Shown in pieces: positions 34,198 through 44,275 of a stretch of 64,000 nucleotides of DNA (the first letter of the stretch is position 1; each line of letters opens with the position of its first letter). The position numbers and the translations under genes were made by a program. The DNA comes from Heterohyrax brucei (Eukaryota; Chordata; Mammalia; Hyracoidea; Procaviidae). The notes beneath the pieces are model-generated. The model was given only the letters and a program-made list of their open reading frames with translations. It had not been told where the DNA came from and made no database searches. The stretch lies in contig CM053143.1 in NCBI GenBank assembly GCA_028571685.1, positions 150,406,329 through 150,470,328 on the forward strand. The letters run 5' to 3'.

Positions 34198-35023
34198 CAA
34201 CAGCATTTTTTTTACAGAAGTGAAAAGACTCATCCCAAAAGGCGTATGAAATTGAAAGTAATCCATAATAGTCAAAACAATCCCCCAAAAAGAACAAAGT
34301 TGGAGTACTCATACATCCCGATTTTAAAACTTACTGCAAATCTTCAGTAATCAAAACAGTCTGGCACTGACCTAAGGACAGATATATAGGCCAATGAAAC
34401 AGAACTGAGAGCCCAGAAATAAACTGTCACAACTATGGTTGTGACAGTTCAGAGGAAAACAGTCTCTTTAACAAATGGTGCTGTGAAAACTGGTTATCAA
34501 TACGTAAAATAATTACATCATGTCCTTCTCTTACACCATACACAAAAACAAACTAAACATGGAACAAACGCCATTTAAAAACTACAACTATAAAACCAAC
34601 AAAAAAAGTAGAGACAAATCTGCATTGCCTTGGTTTTAGCAATGATTTCTTAAACATGACACCAAAAACACAGGTGACAAAAGAAAAAAAAAAACTAGAT
34701 AAATTGGATTTCACTAAAACTAAAATTTTTCATGCATCAAAGAAACTGTCATAAGAGCTAAAAGAAAACCTGCAGAATGGGAGAAAATGTTTGCAAATCC
34801 TATCTCTAATAAGGGCTTGATAATCAGGATCTGCAAAGAACTGCCACACCTTAGCAACAAAAAGACAAACAACCCTGTTTAAAAAATGGTCAAAGGACTT
34901 GAATATCTGTTTTTCTAAAGACTATACAAATGACCAGAAAGAACATGAAAAAAATACTCAATTGTCATTATTCTTTAGGGAAATGCAAATGAAGACTGTA
35001 AAGACATACTACCTCACCTCACT

Positions 35024-35199
35024 AAAAAGCAACACCCAAAAAGAACCCCATACCCATTGTATCAAATCCATTCTAACTCAGCAACGTATAGGATAGAGTA
35101 GAACTGTCACATAGGGTTTCCAAGGAGCAACTGGTAGATTCTAACTGCAGCCTTTTGGCTAGCAGCTGAGCTCTTAACCACTGTGTCATCAGGGCACTT
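35024..35199 (-). mobile_element. AfroSINE inside the L1
   Basis: Short form, minus strand, with AGGATAGAGTAGAACTGTCA, GTTTCCAAGGAGCAACTGG and CTCTTAACCACTGTGTCATC. It is flanked by CCTCACT (35017-35023 and 35200-35206), and L1 ORF2 resumes directly after it. Confidence 0.88.
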
Positions 35200-35529
35200 C
35201 CTCACTCCATGAGGGTGGCAATTATCAGAAAAGTGAAAAATAACATGTGTTTGTGAGTACACTGAGAAAATGAAACCCTTGTTCACAGCTAGTGAAAATG
35301 GAAAACGGTGAAGCCTCTGAGGGAAACAGTTTGATAGTTCTTCACAAAGTTAAATGCCCAGTGATTCTACTATCAAGCATAAGCCCAAATGAACTGAAAA
35401 CAGGATTTCAAAGAGATATTTGTTTGTCGGTGTTCACTGTAACGTTAATTACAATTTCTAAAAGGTGGAAAAATCCCAAGTATCCATCAACTTATAAATG
35501 AACAGACAAAATGTAGCACATACATTCAA

Positions 35530-35974
35530 TGTCTTAGTCATCTGGTACTGCTCTAACAAAAAATACCACAAGTGGAAGATTTCATGAGCAGCTTTTATTG
35601 TCACAGTCCAGTAAGCCACAAATCCATTCATAAGCTACAAGTCCATTCAATATGAAAAATCATCACAGTCCAGTAGGCTGAATCCAAATCCAGTGAGAGC
35701 ATCTCGGCACAGGAATCTCCGGTCCAAAGGCCATGCTCTGCTCTCGGTGCTTCTCTCTCAGTACTATGAGGTTCCCAACTTCCTCAGCTCATTTCTCTCC
35801 CTTATATTCCACAAGCTTGGGTCCTGCCTCACTAACACAACTGCAAACCATTCTCCATCATCAGTATCACAGAAGCAGGATTCACAACACATGGGAGGAA
35901 GGGCACCATATTGAAACTTCTAACCAAGTCAAATCAACACATACATTTTTGGGGGACACAATTCAATCCACAAC
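35530..35974 (-). mobile_element. MLT1-like (MaLR) solo LTR inside the L1
   Basis: On the plus strand it starts TGTCTTAGTCATCTGGTACT and ends GGGGGACACAATTCAATCCA plus CAAC. That is the reverse complement of an LTR beginning TGTTATGGATTGAATTGTGT and ending GACTAAGACA. L1 sequence flanks both sides. No internal region is present, so it is a solo LTR. Confidence 0.65.
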
Positions 35975-36207
35975 TTACAATGAAATATTTAATTATAAAA
36001 AGAAGTAAAATTCTGATAAATGCTACATCAATGAACCTTGAAAACATCATGTTAAGTAAAATAAGCTAGACACAAAAGCGCAAATATGGTATGATTTCAC
36101 TTATATCAAATATCAGGAATAGGCAAATTCAGGGAGATATGAAGTAGATGAGAGGTTACCAGAGGCTTGAAGGAGGGAGAAATGGGGGAGATACTGCTTA
36201 ATGGGTA

Positions 36208-36660
36208 TTTTGGTCATCTAGTGCTGCTTTTAACAGAAGTACCACAAACGGATGGCTGTAAAAAGAAAAAATTTATTTTGTCGCAGTCCAACAGGTTCAA
36301 AGTTCAAATTCAGGATGTCATCTCCGGTGAAGGCTTTCTCTGCTGGCTCTGGAGGAAGGTCCTTCTCTTCAATCTTCCCTTGGATTGGAAGCTTCTGATG
36401 TGCTCAGCTCCCAGCACTGCTTTCCTTGTGGTATGAGGTCCCTAAATCTCTCTTCTAGCTTCTTTCCTTTCTGTCTCAGGAGACTGCTTCAACGCACAAA
36501 ACAATTTTATAATTTGAGTCCTGCCTGATCAATATAATTGCCACCAATCCTCCCTCTTTAACATCACAGAGGCAGGTTTTACACCATGCACAATACTAGG
36601 AATCATGCCCAGCTAAATTTCTATACACTTTTTTTGGGGAACACAATTCAGTCCATAGTA
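36208..36660 (-). mobile_element. MLT1-like (MaLR) solo LTR inside the L1, second copy
   Basis: Same family as 35530-35974: TTGGTCATCTAGTGCTGCTT start, AAAATTTATTTTGTCGCAG and GGAACACAATTCAGTCCATA end. L1 sequence AATGGGTA precedes it and a near-identical AATGAGTA follows it, consistent with a short diverged target duplication. The LTR polyadenylation region (reverse complement of AAATTTATTTT) sits near its left edge. Confidence 0.65.
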
Positions 36661-36904
36661 ATGAGTACGGAGTTTCTATTTGTGGTGATAAAAAGTTTTG
36701 TAAACACTTAGTGGTGATGGTTGTACAACATTTGAAAAATTAGTCATCTTGTGATTTTTCACCACAACATCTTACTCTGCAGATAATTGCTCAGAAAATT
36801 ATTTGAGGTCTGATTTGAAGAAAAATTTAGTTTCTATTTGTTTGTTCATTTTCCTTTACTAGCTTCCTTGAGGAACTAATCATTCAGAACTCATTTATTT
36901 ATTT

Positions 36905-37268
36905 TATGGTACTTTAGATGAAATTTATAGAACAAACTAGGTTCTTGTTAAACAGTACACATTTTATGACATTGGCTAACAATTCCTCAACAGGTCAACA
37001 TTCTCCCTTCTCAACCTTGGGTTCCCTACTACCAGCTTTCCTGTCCTCTCCTGTCTTACTAGTCTTTGCCCCTGAGCTGGTGTGCCCCTTTAGTCTCTTT
37101 TTATTTTATAGGCCTGTCTAAACTTTGGCTGAAGGATAAACTCAGGAGTGACTTTATTACTGAGCTGAAAGAGTATCTGGGGGGCATACTTTCAGGGTTT
37201 CTCCAGTCTCTGTCAGGACTATTTTAAATGTATTCTTCACTGAAGGTTTTTCAGACCTCTAAGTTAGT
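36905..37268 (-). mobile_element. L1 3'-UTR-type fragment
   Basis: Plus-strand text ACTTTAGATGAAATTTATAG, CCTTCTCAACCTTGGGTTCC, TTTTATAGGCCTGTCTAAAC, GACTTTATTACTGAGCTGAA and CCAGTCTCTGTCAGGAC is the reverse complement of the segments at 42950-43405 and 57280-57870. It may continue beyond the SINE at 37269 to about 37560. Confidence 0.65.
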
Positions 37269-37431
37269 GTTGGAGCCCTGGTGGCTTAGTAGTCAACAGC
37301 TTGGCAGCTAACCAAAAGACCGGCAGTTCAAATCCACCAGCAGCTCCTTGAAAACTCTATGGGACAGTTTTACTCCATTCCACAGTGTCATTATGAGTTG
37401 GAATTGGCTTGATGGCAATGGTTTTTAAGTT
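37269..37431 (+). mobile_element. AfroSINE
   Basis: Good short-form copy: GGAGCCCTGGTGGCTTAGTA, CAGTTCAAATCCACCAGCAG, GGGACAGTTTTACTCCATTC and GAGTTGGAATTGGCTTGATG. It lies within or at the edge of the L1 3'-UTR fragment. Confidence 0.9.
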
Positions 37432-37675
37432 AATATTGATCTAGGCTACAAACTTTCATGAGGGCCAACTTGTGGTTATGAATTATCAGTAGTGATTTTT
37501 CCCCACTGTCTTCCACTCACTGCCATGGGACCAGAAAGGCAGGATTTTGTTTTGTTTTCTTTTATTTTTGCTGTCCGTTGGAGAATAGATTTAGCTCTGG
37601 TCAACAATTACCTTGAGCACTTTGTTTCTTATTCCCTATGTCTTTTAAGTCCATGAAACCCTAAGCCACGTCCCA

Positions 37676-37855
37676 TTGAAAAAACTCATCGCCATTGAGT
37701 CAATTCTTATAGGACAGAGGAGAACTATCTCAAAGGGTTCAAAAGGCTGTAATCTTTACAGAAGCAAGCTGTCACCTCTTTCTCTTAAGGTGAATGGGCT
37801 CAAAGTGTTGACTTTTCAGGTAGCATCCAAGAGCTTAACCTCTATAGCCTTGCCT
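37676..37855 (-). mobile_element. AfroSINE, long form
   Basis: Plus-strand order: CGCCATTGAGTCAATTCTTA, TAGGACAGAGGAGAACTATC, CTGTAATCTTTACAGAAGCA (long-form middle) and AAGAGCTTAACCTCTATAGC. Confidence 0.78.
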
Positions 37856-37871
37856 GTAACCTTTATAACTC

Positions 37872-38528
37872 AACATGAAGAAAACAAAAATCATCACAAG
37901 TAGACCAATACACATAATCAGGACAAATGAAGGAAAGACTGCAATTGTCAAGGATTGCATTCTGCTTGGGTCCACAACCAATACTGATGGAAGCAACAGT
38001 CAAGAAATCAATATTTTGCATTTGGCTAATCTGCTTCAAAAAACTCCTCTAAAAGCAAAGATGTCACTTTGAGGACTAAAATGGGCCTAATTCAAGTCAT
38101 GATATTTTTACTTATCTCATATGCATGTGGGAGCTAGGTAATGAATAAGGAAGACCTAAGAAGAATTGATGCCTTTGAATTACAGTGTTGGTGAAGAATA
38201 CTGAATATACTATGGACTGCCAAAAGGATGAACAAATCTATCTCGGAAGGAGTACAGCCAAAATGCTCCTTAGAAATGATGCTGGTCAAATTCAAGTACT
38301 TTGGACATGTTATTAAGAGAGACCATTCTCTAGAGACAGACATCATGCTGAGTAAAGGATTGCCCAAAATGAGGAAGCCCCTGGTTGAGATGGATTGGCA
38401 CAGTGGCTGCAACTGCGGACTCATACATAACTGGGACAGTGAGGGTGGCATAGGACTGGGCAGTATTTCATTCTGTTGCATGTTGGTCGCTATGAGTCAG
38501 AACCAATGACAGTACCTAACAACAACGG
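37872..38528 (+). mobile_element. RTE/BovB-type LINE, copy D, 3' end
   Basis: Plus-strand copy 5'-truncated at ACATGAAGAAAACAAAAATC. It contains the KDCILLGSTT block (frame 37875-38072) and the VQPKCSLE block (frame 38228-38509), then ends at the 3' tail AGTACCTAACAACAACGG. The change of frame between the two blocks shows frameshift decay. Confidence 0.88.
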
Positions 38529-39085
38529 AATGTTTACACAATGGAATACTGTATGGAGATTCTGAATGAACAAATTACAATTCTAGGCAACATGAATGAA
38601 CTGCACAGGCATAACTAGAGAAATCAGACACAAAAGAGAACATGTTGTATATTTTCATTTACATAAAATGCAAAACCAGAAAAGGAATCTACGCTGTTAG
38701 AAATGGCAGTGATAGTTTCCTTTGGGGGATTAGTAACAGAGGGGGAGCACAAGGAAGGTGTCTGTGGTATTGATCATCTGTTCTGTTTGTTCCTTATTCT
38801 CAAGCTGGTTACATAGATGTGTTCAGTTTTTGAAAATTTGTTGAGCTATATACTTAAAGAGCCCTGGAGGAGCCATGTGCTATTGGTGATTCCAACCCAC
38901 TCAGTGACTCTACAGGAGAAAAGACCTGGCAATCTTCTCCATAGAAAACCTTATAGGGCAGTTGTACTCTGTCATATTGGGTCTCTATAAATTTAAAATT
39001 TACCCCAGAGTACCTAATGGCAACAAATATTTAAGATATCTTCATTTTTATGAATATGTATTATACTTTTCCAAAAAGAGGAAAA
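38529..39085 (+). mobile_element. old L1 (L1M-type) 3' end
   Basis: ACAATGGAATACTGTATGGA, ATTTTCATTTACATAAAATG, GGCAGTGATAGTTTCCTTTG, GGTTACATAGATGTGTTCAG and GAGCTATATACTTA occur in the order of an L1M ORF2 end and 3' UTR. It is split by the SINE at 38863 and resumes with TATGTATTATACTTTTCC. Confidence 0.7.
38863..39031 (+). mobile_element. AfroSINE, long form (diverged)
   Basis: Head GAGCCCTGGAGGAGCCATG, then TTCCAACCCACTCAGTGAC, a long-form middle GACCTGGCAATCTTCTCC, body GGGCAGTTGTACTCTGTCAT and a tail ending CCTAATGGCAACAAA. It lies inside the L1M fragment. Confidence 0.75.
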
Positions 39086-39221
39086 TACAGATCATTTTTA
39101 ATTATTTCTAGTGAAAAGCACCATAGAGTAAATGATTTGCTATACTTTAGGAGATGGAAGGATTCTATTTGTTTTGCTTGCCATTATATCTGTGGCATCT
39201 AGCCCAGTACCTCACCCATAG

Positions 39222-39385
39222 TAAACCAAACCAAACCATGCCATTGTGTTGATTTTGACTCACAGCACCCCTATAGGACAAAGTAGAACTGCCCCACACG
39301 GCCTCCAAAGAGTGGCTGGTGGACTCAAACTCTGGACATTGTGCTTAGAAGCTGAACTCTTAATCACTTCCCTACAAGGATCGTG
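39222..39385 (-). mobile_element. AfroSINE
   Basis: A-rich edge AAACCAAACCAAACC, then CCCTATAGGACAAAGTAGAA, CTCCAAAGAGTGGCTGGTGG and CTCTTAATCACTTCCCTACA, a minus-strand short form. Confidence 0.87.
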
Positions 39386-40106
39386 GCCCACAGTAAATGC
39401 TCACTAAATACTTGCAGAAACTGTACCTCTGGAATTTAATTTTTACAAACACACAATCACTAGTTTACCAGGCTTCTTTGTTTAAAAAAGAAAAGTAAAA
39501 GGAAATAACTAACAAACACTTGTAGAAATATAGTCTTATTAACTAAAAATTGTGAACTGAACAGATCCTATTACTTTATTCACTTTCGGAAAGCCACAGA
39601 ATAAGAGAAGAGGGCTTGAAATTGTTTCTCAATTTAAAAGAGAAAGAAATGCTACTAGATTTGAGCAAGGATCAAAGTAATTCTTAAGTAGATTCCCCTT
39701 ATTTGGAATGTTTCGCCCTTTCAGATGTCAATTCCTTGAACAAAGAGTAGAGGTAATTTCCCTAATGGGAAGAAACGGGAAACAGAGTTTTTTTTAGGAA
39801 ATTTCAAATCATATTTAGGACATGAAGGATATTTTACTTGAAGTTAAAATTTCTAAGTGAAAGATATTATAGCTTTGGAGGGAAACCTCAGGAAGTAGCT
39901 CTGTGACCTTGACGAAGCCTCCCATCTTCTGTTTCCCACTTTTCTCATTTGTAAAAAGAGAAAGAAGTACTGAGTTCTTTCCAAAACGAACATTCTAAAA
40001 TTGTGTAATTTCACTTACTTTCATTTACATCTAGAAAAGCTAACTCAAATTCATTAAAAACCATAAAGCATTCAAAAAGAAAGGTGGTTTGTTCAATTTA
40101 AGGTAA
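39386..40106. other. AT-rich DNA with a small MIR remnant
   Basis: A MIR-like core lies at about 39890-39985 (GCTCTGTGACCTTGACGAAG, TTTCTCATTTGTAAAAAGAG). The rest is unrecognised. Confidence 0.4.
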
Positions 40107-40312
40107 CAAACCAGAGCCAGTTGCCGTTGAGTCATGTCTGTCTCATGGCAACCCCCTGTGTGTCAGAGGAGAACCGTACTTTGTGCTCAGTGACTGATTT
40201 TTCAGAAGGAGATTGCCAGGCCTTTCTTTCAAGGCATACCTGGATGGACTCCAGTCTCCAACTTTTGATTAGTAGCTGAGTGCATTACCCATCTGCAGCA
40301 CGTCTCCTTAAA
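40107..40312 (-). mobile_element. AfroSINE, long form
   Basis: Plus-strand order: AGCCAGTTGCCGTTGAGTCA, GTGTGTCAGAGGAGAACCGT, GAAGGAGATTGCCAGGCC and a head region TTAGTAGCTGAGTGCATTAC. The tail carries the GTTGAGTC shared with RTE. Confidence 0.78.
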
Positions 40313-41040
40313 AGTGCTGGATGCAGTATAATTTAGGAAAAATTTTATTTTGTTTTACTACTGGTATTTTAACAGAGCTTGGTTTAGGAGCAGATAAGGA
40401 AGACTTGTATTAGAATATGAGTTTTAAATTTCTCCTGCATTTTGGTATTTACGGACTAGCTGGCTGTCCATTGAGCCTGTTCCCTCTTTTTTGCTAAGCA
40501 CACAGCTGAACTCTATTTCCCAGACTCTCTGTACAGTTAAATATGGTCATATGAAGCCTGGCCCATGAACACTGGATCCCCCAGGCTCTTTCCCCTTTTT
40601 TCACACTGTCCTAACCTTGATGCACTGTGACACATTGAAGATGGCAGAACCACCAGATGAAAGATTCCAGACCCTGAATTATCACTTGAAGAAGAGTTGC
40701 TGACAAATCTGGAACATTTGCTTGGGTCTTTCCATGAACAGGCAGTAAATATCTATCATATTTGATCCATTATACAATTTGAATCTGCAATTATTTGTGT
40801 ACATTTAGCTAAGCCAACCTCCACAAAAGGGAAACGTGACTTAAAAAAAGAAAACAGACTAAGAAAATACTAATGATGCAAGCAAAGCAAACAACGGCAA
40901 AATGCTAGAACAGACACTTCTACTTGCAGCTTTTCTATAAGCAATTGGTTTGCTAAGATAAAGTACTGACTTCCCCACATTCTCCAGGAACTGGACAGTT
41001 GTTACAATATTGGCACTGGGAAGACAGGAGAGTATGGCAG
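40313..41040. other. unrecognised DNA, probably an old repeat in part
   Basis: 40490-40800 has the texture of an old interspersed repeat (GCCTGGCCCATGAACACTGG, GATGGCAGAACCACCAGATG). A related text appears at about 61990-62370, but I cannot name the family. No gene is supported. Confidence 0.35.
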
Positions 41041-41096
41041 GAAAGGCAGAAAATTTGGACTTAGGTAGGCTGAGTTTACATCATGGTTTTATCACC

Positions 41097-41433
41097 AGGG
41101 GTAGGGGTGGGTGGGAAAAAAACATCCACGATAGCAATCCTATAGGACAGAGTAGAACTGTCCCATAGAGTTTCCAAGGAGTTCCTAGTAGATTTGAACT
41201 GCTGAGCTTTTGGTTAACAGTATAGTACTTAACCACTACGCTACCCAACCCAACCCAACGCATTCCCCTTTGAGTTGATTCTGACTCACAGTCAACCCTA
41301 CAGGACAGAGTAGAACTGCCTCATTCTGTTTCCAAGGAGTGCCTGGTAGACTCAAATTGTCAACATTTTAGTTAGCAGCTGTGGGGCTTAACCACTAAGC
41401 CACCAGTGTTTCCACTACACCACTAGGGTTCCC
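41097..41433 (-). mobile_element. AfroSINE (outer), itself split by another
   Basis: Minus-strand short form whose body (TATAGGACAGAGTAGAACTG, GTTTCCAAGGAGTTCCTAG) ends at CTTAACCACTAC. Its missing head end (ACACCACTAGGGTTCCC) reappears after the inner SINE. It is flanked by TTTATCACC (41088-41096 and 41434-41442). Confidence 0.88.
41240..41411 (-). mobile_element. AfroSINE (inner) inserted in an AfroSINE
   Basis: Complete minus-strand short form from CAACCCAACCCAACG through CCTACAGGACAGAGTAGAAC to AAGCCACCAGTGTT. It interrupts the outer copy within CCACTAC, which is present at 41233-41239 and 41412-41418. Confidence 0.88.
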
Positions 41434-41530
41434 TTTATCACCCAGTACCTCAATTTTCTTATCCATAAAATGGGACTGATAATATCCACTTTGCAGGGTT
41501 GTTAGCAGTGACTTAAAGCAAGAAGTTGGA

Positions 41531-41735
41531 GTTAGACTGCTTAGAGCTTAATCACAGCTTGGGTGGATTATTGGAAGTCTCTGTGCTTCGGTGTCTTTAT
41601 CTGTAAAATGGGGATAACAGTACATAGGCTGGAGAGTTGTTGTGAGAATCAAATAAATTAATACATACCAAGTACTTGGAACAGTGCCTGCCACAATATA
41701 ACTATGTAAGTGCTGACTGCTACTGTTTAAAGGAT
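41531..41735 (+). repeat. MIR element
   Basis: A fairly complete MIR order: TTAGACTGCTTAGAGC, TGTCTTTATCTGTAAAATGG, GAGAGTTGTTGTGAGAATCA and GTACTTGGAACAGTGCCTGC, ending near TGTAAGTGCTGACTGC. Confidence 0.72.
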
Positions 41736-42162
41736 TAACTGGAATATGGACAAACATCCTTCCTTAAGCCAAATGAACATTAATTGGTTGTTGCATTCTG
41801 TGAGCAGGCATTGAGTGGCAAGAGTGTCTTGCTTGTCTCACCAATTTATACTGAAATAATGCCAATCTAAGTGAATAGGTTTTGAAATATATATATATAT
41901 AAAGTTAACTCACTTTCAAAAGACCATTCTTATTTCTTTCATGTTGAGATAGCCTGAGGGCTTTGTACAATTAGAAAAAGAAAAGACAAAAAAAAAAAAA
42001 AAAGAAATCCACTATTTTTTCTTATGAAGAAGCTGAAAAACAAAAAATATCAAGAAACAGGCAGATGTGAAGAGATCCTGAGAACTATTTGGGGCACAGG
42101 AATAAGAAATAGTACAGCATAATGGAAAGGAACTGGACTGAGGATACTGACATATCTAGCAT
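41736..42162. other. AT-rich DNA with (TA)n and poly(A)
   Basis: A (TA)n tract lies at 41888-41901 and a poly(A) run at about 41989-42003. No gene or recognised element otherwise. Confidence 0.5.
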
Positions 42163-42915
42163 ATTAGTCAGCTTTTGCTGACTCTCAGAGTCAATGGTTG
42201 ACAATAATGTTTATTTTTACTCCCAGATCTGTGGGTTGGCACAGTGTTGCTCGGCTCCACTGGGCTCATCTTGGTTTTATTTCACATTATCTTTTCATTC
42301 TGGTACTTCTACTTGCAACACGCTCTGTAGCAGAGCAGTGCTGCAGAAGAGACCAAACCACCTCTTGCCAGTGTGCTTAGAGCCTCTCTCTGCATGTCTG
42401 CTGTAGTTACCTAGTCCTGCCCCAAAGAACACCAGAAGTAAGTGGTTTTAAAGAATAAGAAGCTATTTCCTCACAGTTCTGGAGGCTAAAATTTCAGATC
42501 TAGGTTTCAGCTGTGTTGATTCCTTCGGTGGGCCTCTCTCCTAGTTTCTGGTGTCTGCTGGCAATCACTGGTGTTCTTTTGCTTATGCGCAGGTCTTTGT
42601 ATGGCATCTGTCTTCCCATGGTGTGTGTTCATGTCTATCCTGCTCTTTTCATAAGATACTACTCAGAAGTGATTAGGTTTAGGGCCCATCTTGTTCTGTT
42701 CATAATCTCATTAACATAACAAAAGAAAACCTTTATTTCCAAGTAGGGTCATACAGGTGTTAGGACATTTACATTATCTTTTGGGGGCCACAATTCAATT
42801 TGTTACATTAGCTGTTGCAATCCATCCACATTCCGTTGGCTAAACCAAGGCACAAGGCCAAGCCTAAAGGCAGTGAGTCTCCATAGAGCATTTCCCCCCT
42901 ACAGTTAAGCAATGC
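42163..42915 (-). mobile_element. older LTR-like repeat, split by a younger LTR
   Basis: Pieces at about 42163-42401 (ATTAGTCAGCTTTTGCTGAC, CAGATCTGTGGGTTGGCAC) and 42808-42915 (CATCCACATTCCGTTGGCTA, AAGGCACAAGGCCAAGCC) look like the two ends of one old MaLR-type LTR in reverse orientation. The subfamily is not identified. The middle is occupied by 42402-42807. Confidence 0.4.
42402..42807 (-). mobile_element. MLT1-like (MaLR) LTR
   Basis: Starts TGTAGTTACCTAGTCCTGCC, contains TTCCTCACAGTTCTGGAGGC and ATGACCCTAC-type text in reverse, and ends TTTTGGGGGCCACAATTCAA plus TTTGTTACA. It is the reverse complement of an LTR opening with TTGAATTGTGGCCCCC. Same broad family as 35530, 36208 and 50554, but a more diverged copy. 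Confidence 0.65.
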
Positions 42916-42949
42916 CAAGATGGGGAAGAAAAAAGAATTATAAACAATA

Positions 42950-43405
42950 ATAAGGCTATGATGCTTCACCAGACTGAGTCTAGAATGACCAGATGACGCC
43001 TGGCTACCACCACTGACTGCTCTAGACAGAGCTGGAGAAAAATATAGAGCAAAATTCTAACTCTCACACATACATGAAGAGCAGACTTACGGGCTTGACA
43101 GAGACTGGCCCCTAAGCTTCCTTTTACCTCAGTACTGAAGTCATTCCTGAAGTTCACGATTCAGGCAAAGATTAGACAGCCCCAGAAACCTAAAGGAGAC
43201 GAAAGGAGCACACTAGACCAGGGGCAAAGATGAGAAAGCAGGAGAGGACAGGAAAGCCTGTAACAGGGAACTCTAGGTTGACAACAGGAGAGTGTTGACA
43301 TGCCATGGAGTTGGCAAGCAATGCCATGAAACAATATGTGTATTAACTGTTTAATGAGAAACTAATTTGCTCTATAAACCTTCATCTAAAATATAATTTT
43401 AAAAA
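42950..43405 (+). mobile_element. L1 3'-UTR fragment
   Basis: CAGACTGAGTCTAGAATGAC, GGCTACCACCACTGACTGCT, AAGTCATTCCTGAAGTTCAC, GGCAAAGATTAGACAGCCCC, AACTGTTTAATGAGAAACTA and CCTTCATCTAAAATATAATT then A-rich sequence. The order matches 57280-57870 in this window, which supports one family. It ends in an A-rich 3' end, as expected for L1. Confidence 0.72.
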
Positions 43406-43496
43406 AGAGAGAAAGAAGAAAAATACCTAAATTTGAATTTCTAACTAGCTGTGCGACCAGGGGCAAGGTGCTTAGCCTTTCAGAGCCTAATATATG

Positions 43497-44211
43497 GTGG
43501 TCTGACAATTAAGCCTGTGAACATAATTGTTCCAAGTGCTACGTACCTCATTTGCTGAATATCACTACAGTCACCTTCAAAGTGTTCCTCTTGGGAAGTC
43601 ACGCAACAATGCCAGCACCTAGGCCATCCTTCAAAGCAATTTGGGGACTCTTTCTGGAATGGCCATTGAGCATGGTGGCATGGTGGCATGGTGTCAAGTT
43701 CGTGAACTTGCTTGCATGGTTGTCTGTGAGGGAGTGCTTAGCTGATAAACAAATAGCTGTATTGGAACACAGCCTCCCTGCTCACCTGATCTGGCCCACC
43801 AACTGTGGCTGCTTCCACAGCCATTCTGGACCTTATTATACACTGGCACAAAAAGAAATTCCTGGAATTGTGCTTGTCTGGGAGTTGCTGAGAAGACACA
43901 GAGCCACTCTTGGTCTGGCATGTGGTGAAGACTTTTTGTGGTCTCAATAACTTTTTTCTTTACCCAAAGATAAAGGAAATATTGAAAGGGATACATTTTG
44001 ATGACATTCATGACATTAAAGGTAATACGACAACAGCTCTGATGGCCATTCCAGAAAAAGTTTCAAAATTGCTTTAAAGGGTGGACTGGGCAGTGGTGCT
44101 GGTGTATAGCTTCCTAAGGAGAGTACTTTGAAGGTGACTGGAGTGATACTCAGCACTGAGGAATGTAGCACTTTTTCTAGGATGAGTTCTCACACTTAAT
44201 TGTCAGAACTT
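43497..44211 (+). mobile_element. rearranged mariner transposon with inverted arms
   Basis: Terminal repeats GGTCTGACAATTAAG (43499) and its inverse at the right end (CTTAATTGTCAGAAC). 43499-43666 codes on the minus strand for a transposase C-terminus (minus frame 43689-43480 reads EEHFEGDCSDIQQ). 43690-44060 codes on the plus strand for the last catalytic block (VLEHS, then HLIWPTN) and, after an insert, IKGNTTTALMAIPEK. So two 3' ends face outward and there is no 5' half, which makes it non-autonomous. The transposase is broken by stops and by the insert at 43797-43946. Confidence 0.8.
43797..43946. repeat. ~147-bp insert in the mariner, repeated at 44796
   Basis: CCAACTGTGGCTGCTTCCAC to TTTTTGTGGTCTCA. 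It interrupts mariner coding sequence between CTGATCTGGCCCAC and AATAACTTTTTTCTTT. The other copy is 44798-44947. No family is recognised. Confidence 0.7.
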
Positions 44212-44275
44212 GTATGAACAGAGGTTACAACATATAGCTCATAAGGTTGTGTTTATGAAATGAGATAATCTCTTT

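Larger units (their letters stand above)
33030..36740 (+). mobile_element. L1 LINE (ORF2 3' half and 3' end), four times interrupted
   Basis: One plus-strand L1 can be followed in order. 33060-33436 carries ORF2 sequence such as CCATGTTCATGGACTGAAAG and AACCCTATCAAAATGGCAAT. 34209-35016 continues (CAAAGTTGGAGTACTCATAC, GTAATCAAAACAGTCTGGCA). 35207-35529 follows (GGTGGCAATTATCAGAAAAG, AGTATCCATCAACTTATAAA). 35975-36207 (CTAGACACAAAAGCGCAAAT, GGCTTGAAGGAGGGAGAAAT) and 36661-36740 complete it. The gaps are filled by later insertions listed separately. ORF2 is riddled with stops. The left boundary is approximate. Confidence 0.85.
41041..41530 (+). repeat. MIR remnant split by a nested SINE pair
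   Basis: MIR-like text before (GGACTTAGGTAGGCTGAGTT) and after (CCTCAATTTTCTTATCCATA, AAATGGGACTGATAATATCC) the SINE block. The left piece ends and the right piece begins with TTTATCACC, the SINE target duplication. Confidence 0.6.
43420..44275 (+). repeat. MIR remnant split by the mariner
   Basis: 43420-43494 carries TTTGAATTTCTAACTAGCTG and GCTTAGCCTTTCAGAGCC. After the mariner, 44213-44275 carries CATAAGGTTGTGTTTATGAA then ATGAGATAATC. A possible end lies at 44460-44525 (CAGCACCTAGCATGGGGCC). MIR is much older than the mariner, consistent with this nesting. Confidence 0.55.

Noticed and set aside
43552-43950. 132-codon plus-strand frame as a host gene
   Set aside because: It is a mariner transposase fragment followed by the unrelated 147-bp insert.
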